From the NCBI GenBank assembly GCA_029210545.1, contig JARGFV010000108.1, positions 1 to 8,150 on the forward strand: 8,150 bases of DNA, written 5' to 3'. Positions within the stretch are counted from its first letter, which is position 1. Each line of letters opens with the position of its first letter. This DNA comes from a bacterium. Lineage in GTDB: Bacteria; BMS3Abin14. The translations under genes were made by a program, and so were the position numbers. Of this stretch, positions 5,942 through 8,150 are shown piece after piece. The notes beneath the pieces are model-generated. The model did no database searches. It was not told the DNA's origin and saw only the letters and a list, made by a program, of their open reading frames with translations.

Positions 5942-7615
5942 CTATTTGAAAGTCAGCAGTTGGTACTGCCCATCGCCGTAGGTGTTGTGGCCGGGTGGGA
6001 TCTCACCCCTACCGCAGTTGTCGAATACGGCGATACTGTACTCGTACTCCTTGCTCAGGTCATCGAAGATGACGTCGTCCCCGGGGCTGCCCGTGTTCAG
6101 GGCGCGCTGGAACTCGTTGACCCAGACACCGTCCTTCCATGTGGCGCTGTGCTTCACATCAGCCCTGCTCCCGGCCGGATGGCGGAGAACCCGTTCCGGA
6201 ACGACGGCCTTGGCCGCGGCATACTTTCGCCACGCCTTATTGACGGCCTTGTCTCCGGCGTAGTCCGGACTGTCGGGATCCGCCACGAGGACCTCCCCGG
6301 CAGCCACCTCGGACTGGGTCAGGACCATGGCATCCGGGTAATTCTCAGGCGCTTTTTCCATGAATGCAGGGGCGTTCTTCGCCTTATTGCGGTTGTGGCT
6401 GTAGGCGCTTTGCCCCTTGTCACCCCGGCGGCCGGAATCTTCGAGATTGTAACCGTCTTCCAGGTCCATGTACCAGACGAGGTACTTGTCGTCCAGCCAG
6501 CCGTTAAAGACCATCTCACCGGCAGTGGCCTCGTAGCTGTCGTCCTTCACGGCAACCTTGGGTTTCGCGATCTCCTGGGCACTGATTCCGCCCATTCCCC
6601 GTGCGGCTTTCGTGTGCCAGATGTCCATCTTCGATCCCTGCTTGTCCGTGAATTCCGACGATCCGGGAACGTTCCCGTGGCACTTGACAGCGCACCCGTA
6701 TACGGTTCGGAAGTCCGGGGTTGTCATGTTCCAGAGTATGGCAAGCCTGTCCTCGGACTGTTTGTCGTTCTCCCCAGCGGCCTCAGGGTGCATCCATCCG
6801 GTCTTCATCCACTTCCATGACCCGGCGCGCGTCATGCTCAGGGTCGAATCTTTCCATACCGCGAGGATGTAGAGGTTTGTGTCGTCATAAAGAGCCTTCA
6901 ACTCGACACTGTCCGTATCGGTAAAGGGAGGCGCCGGCGTCAGTGAGATCGTGTGGGATTTGGCCGAACTCCAGGCCTTGTCTGAACCGTCTCCGTCAAT
7001 TACGGGAGGGTTGGAGACTCTGGAAGCCTGCAGATAGGGGTCATAGCCAAGTTCCCGCTTCTGCGCGATGGAGTCGATCCATTTGCTGACGGTGGCCGCC
7101 TGCTCCGGGGAAAGGTACTTGGCCATGAAGCCCCCCCTTTGGATCCAGGATCTCAAGGTGCCCTTTTCCGCCGCTTTTATGATGCGGGCATTGCTGTCAA
7201 GGGCCGGGTACCCCTTGCCAATGTTGTTTTTAGCCTGGATATGGCATTTAATACACTTTCCCTCCGCATTGGCGGCGAGGACAGTCTGGTCCTTCACGTC
7301 GCGCAGGAAAAAGTGGGTCGTACCGGGTGTCTCATGACATTCGACGCAGCCTTCGGTGTCGTGTCCCACCTGCACAGGGACGTGGCAGGAGCCGCACTGG
7401 TTCACCATGCCTGGGTGTTCCTGGACATGGGATGCCGGAGCGCCAGTGTGGCAACGCACACAACGCTCGTTGATGATCGACTGCACCTCGGCGGGAATTT
7501 TCTGGCTCGATGCCGAAACGGTTACGATCGAAGCGCCTAACACAATGATCAGGCATACAGATAAGAACAGAATCATGCCTGTCCGCACATTTTTTATGGT
7601 CTTTCTGTTAGTCAT
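5942..7615 (-). CDS. Periplasmic multiheme cytochrome c with ethylbenzene-dehydrogenase-type heme-binding domain
   Basis: The protein has 557 residues. A signal peptide or anchor lies at about 13-35 (export signal, VSASS near its end). A tetraheme module follows, with CxxCH at 52-56, 74-78, 90-94 and 121-125. Residues about 200-555 resemble the ethylbenzene dehydrogenase gamma-subunit/cytochrome c-552 heme-binding domain: PVIDGDGSDKAW (204-215), EDRLAILW (288-295), then CAVKCH (308-313), a CxxxCH site, and DIWHTKAARG (331-340). Up to five c-type hemes are therefore expected. The likely role is periplasmic electron transfer; donor and acceptor are unknown, and no molybdoenzyme or quinol dehydrogenase gene is nearby. 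I start at the ATG at 7615, with AAAGGGGG just upstream and the export signal following, not at the in-frame ATG at 7744, whose added 43 residues look like leader translation. Sequence is typical and intact. Confidence 0.85.
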   Translation of the reverse strand: MTNRKTIKNVRTGMILFLSVCLIIVLGASIVTVSASSQKIPAEVQSIINERCVRCHTGAPASHVQEHPGMVNQCGSCHVPVQVGHDTEGCVECHETPGTTHFFLRDVKDQTVLAANAEGKCIKCHIQAKNNIGKGYPALDSNARIIKAAEKGTLRSWIQRGGFMAKYLSPEQAATVSKWIDSIAQKRELGYDPYLQASRVSNPPVIDGDGSDKAWSSAKSHTISLTPAPPFTDTDSVELKALYDDTNLYILAVWKDSTLSMTRAGSWKWMKTGWMHPEAAGENDKQSEDRLAILWNMTTPDFRTVYGCAVKCHGNVPGSSEFTDKQGSKMDIWHTKAARGMGGISAQEIAKPKVAVKDDSYEATAGEMVFNGWLDDKYLVWYMDLEDGYNLEDSGRRGDKGQSAYSHNRNKAKNAPAFMEKAPENYPDAMVLTQSEVAAGEVLVADPDSPDYAGDKAVNKAWRKYAAAKAVVPERVLRHPAGSRADVKHSATWKDGVWVNEFQRALNTGSPGDDVIFDDLSKEYEYSIAVFDNCGRGEIPPGHNTYGDGQYQLLTFK

Positions 7616-7841
7616 CTTGCCCCCTTTGATAAAGTTCAGGAAAAATGGATTTTCGGTTTTGGAGATCTGCCTTTCGAGGAGGAGATCATTAATGTTTGAG
7701 GATGTGAGGGGGGAGGTCTTTCGAACTGAACCGTCCAGTGCCATGATTCATCCAGTGACCTCGCGTGACCGGCTATCCCCATCAACCGTCCCAGGCATGG
7801 CATGTGTCTGTGTAAAATGAACGCCAGATGGCATGCAGCTT

Positions 7842-7857
7842 TTTGACCATGTTCACA
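7842..7857. promoter_or_regulatory. Possible CRP/FNR-family operator
   Basis: TTTGA-CCATGT-TCACA matches the TGTGA-N6-TCACA pattern of CRP-family sites at 9 of 10 conserved positions. It lies about 230 nt upstream of the cytochrome start. A CATTTT -10-like hexamer on the minus strand (7818-7813) is at about the right distance for activation from this site. Genes for anaerobic respiration are often under CRP/FNR-type regulators, which makes it plausible; a single match of this length can also arise by chance. Confidence 0.25.
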
Positions 7858-7897
7858 TAACGGAGAGGGAACCGGACTCGTCGTGAGAGTTACTGAA

Positions 7898-7913
7898 TAA
7901 TGGTTTTCCATTA
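7898..7913. repeat. Small AT-rich inverted repeat
   Basis: TAATGG and CCATTA flank TTTT, giving a 6-bp perfect stem with a 4-nt loop. It stands between the possible CRP/FNR site and the repeat-containing end of the window. It could be an operator or a chance dyad. Confidence 0.3.
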
Positions 7914-7941
7914 GGCGCCCCGAAAGAAAGAGGAGGATTCC

Positions 7942-8010
7942 GTGGGTCGCTTGGGGAAGCTCAGGGAAAAAAGATCAGGATGTATTCAGAAATGCACCCA
8001 TCCACACTAA
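7942..8010 (+). CDS. Possible 22-codon ORF with strong ribosome-binding site
   Basis: AGAGGAGG at 7929-7936 is followed by 5 nt and a GTG. The frame runs 22 codons (MGRLGKLREKRSGCIQKCTHPH) to TAA. The product is basic with a CxxxC pair. Near its middle, GGAAAAAAGATCAGGATGTA resembles GGAAAAACAGCAGGATGTA at 3309-3327, next to the transposase fragment. It may therefore be the start of a decayed mobile-element gene and not a real small protein. Only the ribosome-binding site speaks for it. Confidence 0.2.
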   Translation: MGRLGKLREKRSGCIQKCTHPH

Positions 8011-8046
8011 TACCAGAATACACCCCAAGGAAAGAGGGTGCAAGGA

Positions 8047-8090
8047 CCCGAAATCCGCGATTGGTTTGGGCCAGCCTCCGGTCGGGGTGT
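8047..8090 (+). repeat. 44-bp dispersed repeat, copy of the right arm at 3802-3845
   Basis: From CCCGAAATCC to GGGGTGT, 43 of 44 bases equal the reverse complement of 3802-3845 (one G/A difference at 8073). It therefore lies in inverted orientation to that arm and in the same orientation as the shorter left arm at 3691-3724. Purine-rich sequence precedes the equivalent end of both copies. Beyond it, GGTGTC (8087-8092) pairs partly with GACAC (8107-8111) around GGGGTCTG, and a GTCC-t-GGTACC-t-GGAC near-palindrome follows. Confidence 0.8.
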
Positions 8091-8150
8091 CTGAGGGGTC
8101 TGTTTTTGACACGCCGGTCCTGGTACCTGGACTTTTCGGCATCGACGCCA

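Larger units (their letters stand above)
7616..8046. other. Leader and non-coding region upstream of the cytochrome gene
   Basis: No convincing gene lies in this stretch other than a possible 22-codon frame described separately. It contains AAAGGGGG next to the cytochrome ATG (ribosome-binding site), a CATTAATG 8-bp palindrome at 7688-7695, a CRP/FNR-like dyad at 7842-7857, and a TAATGG-TTTT-CCATTA hairpin at 7898-7913. No strong -35/-10 pair for the cytochrome stands out. The longest minus-strand frame here (7636-7911) has an implausible composition and no ribosome-binding site I can see. Confidence 0.5.

Noticed and set aside
5960-6820. 286-codon plus-strand open frame
   Set aside because: It is antisense to the cytochrome, whose heme motifs and conserved domain settle the coding strand.
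7616-7744. In-frame extension of the cytochrome to an ATG at 7744
   Set aside because: The added 43 residues would put the export signal in the interior, and the ATG at 7615 has a strong ribosome-binding site.
7727-7744. Sigma-54 promoter (TGGCAC on the minus strand)
   Set aside because: The -24 half is good, but no GC stands at the required 10-bp spacing from the GG; the downstream half reads TTCAG.
7636-7911. 91-codon minus-strand open frame upstream of the cytochrome
   Set aside because: No ribosome-binding site, no recognisable domain, and composition like translated intergenic DNA.

Overview
The window is GC-rich, with high G/C at third codon positions. It carries the DUF2339-DUF3999 membrane gene pair, a monofunctional peptidoglycan transglycosylase and a periplasmic multiheme cytochrome c with an ethylbenzene-dehydrogenase-type domain. 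It also has many dispersed intergenic repeats. Together these suggest a Gram-negative, probably anaerobic or facultative respirer of the deltaproteobacterial type (Desulfobacterota/Desulfuromonadia-like). This is an inference from gene content; no marker gene is present.

Layout. (1) 1-3300, minus strand: an operon of a DUF2339 polytopic membrane protein with an N-terminal zinc ribbon, a DUF3999 single-span envelope protein overlapping it by 4 bp (ATGA), and the first 13 codons of a third gene leaving the window. A good extended -10 promoter lies just upstream. (2) 3300-3870: a repeat-rich stretch holding a fragment of an IS1380-type transposase, a 32-bp perfect palindrome that ends the fragment, a small GC hairpin and a 155-bp nested inverted-repeat element. 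(3) 3893-4858, plus strand: an mtgA-like glycosyltransferase of family GT51 with an unusual acidic tail and apparently a leaderless promoter. (4) 4859-5431: non-coding, decayed repeats. (5) 5432-5905: two gene scars facing each other, an MFS transporter reduced to its two ends and the last ~70 residues of a MacB/FtsX-type ABC permease. (6) 5942-7615, minus strand: the multiheme cytochrome, followed by a hairpin. (7) 7616-8150: leader and non-coding sequence with a possible CRP/FNR-type site, a possible 22-codon ORF and a further copy of the 44-bp repeat seen at 3802-3845.

How it fits together. The two DUF genes are almost certainly co-translated and probably form an envelope complex of unknown function. 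MtgA polymerises glycan strands. The cytochrome should carry electrons in the periplasm. Nothing links these three units functionally. What marks the middle of the window is erosion: three independent gene remnants between copies of dispersed repeats, as expected for a region reshaped by recombination and insertion/deletion. I do not see a complete novel defence or mobile system. The best leads are the cytochrome architecture, the repeat family and the transporter scar.
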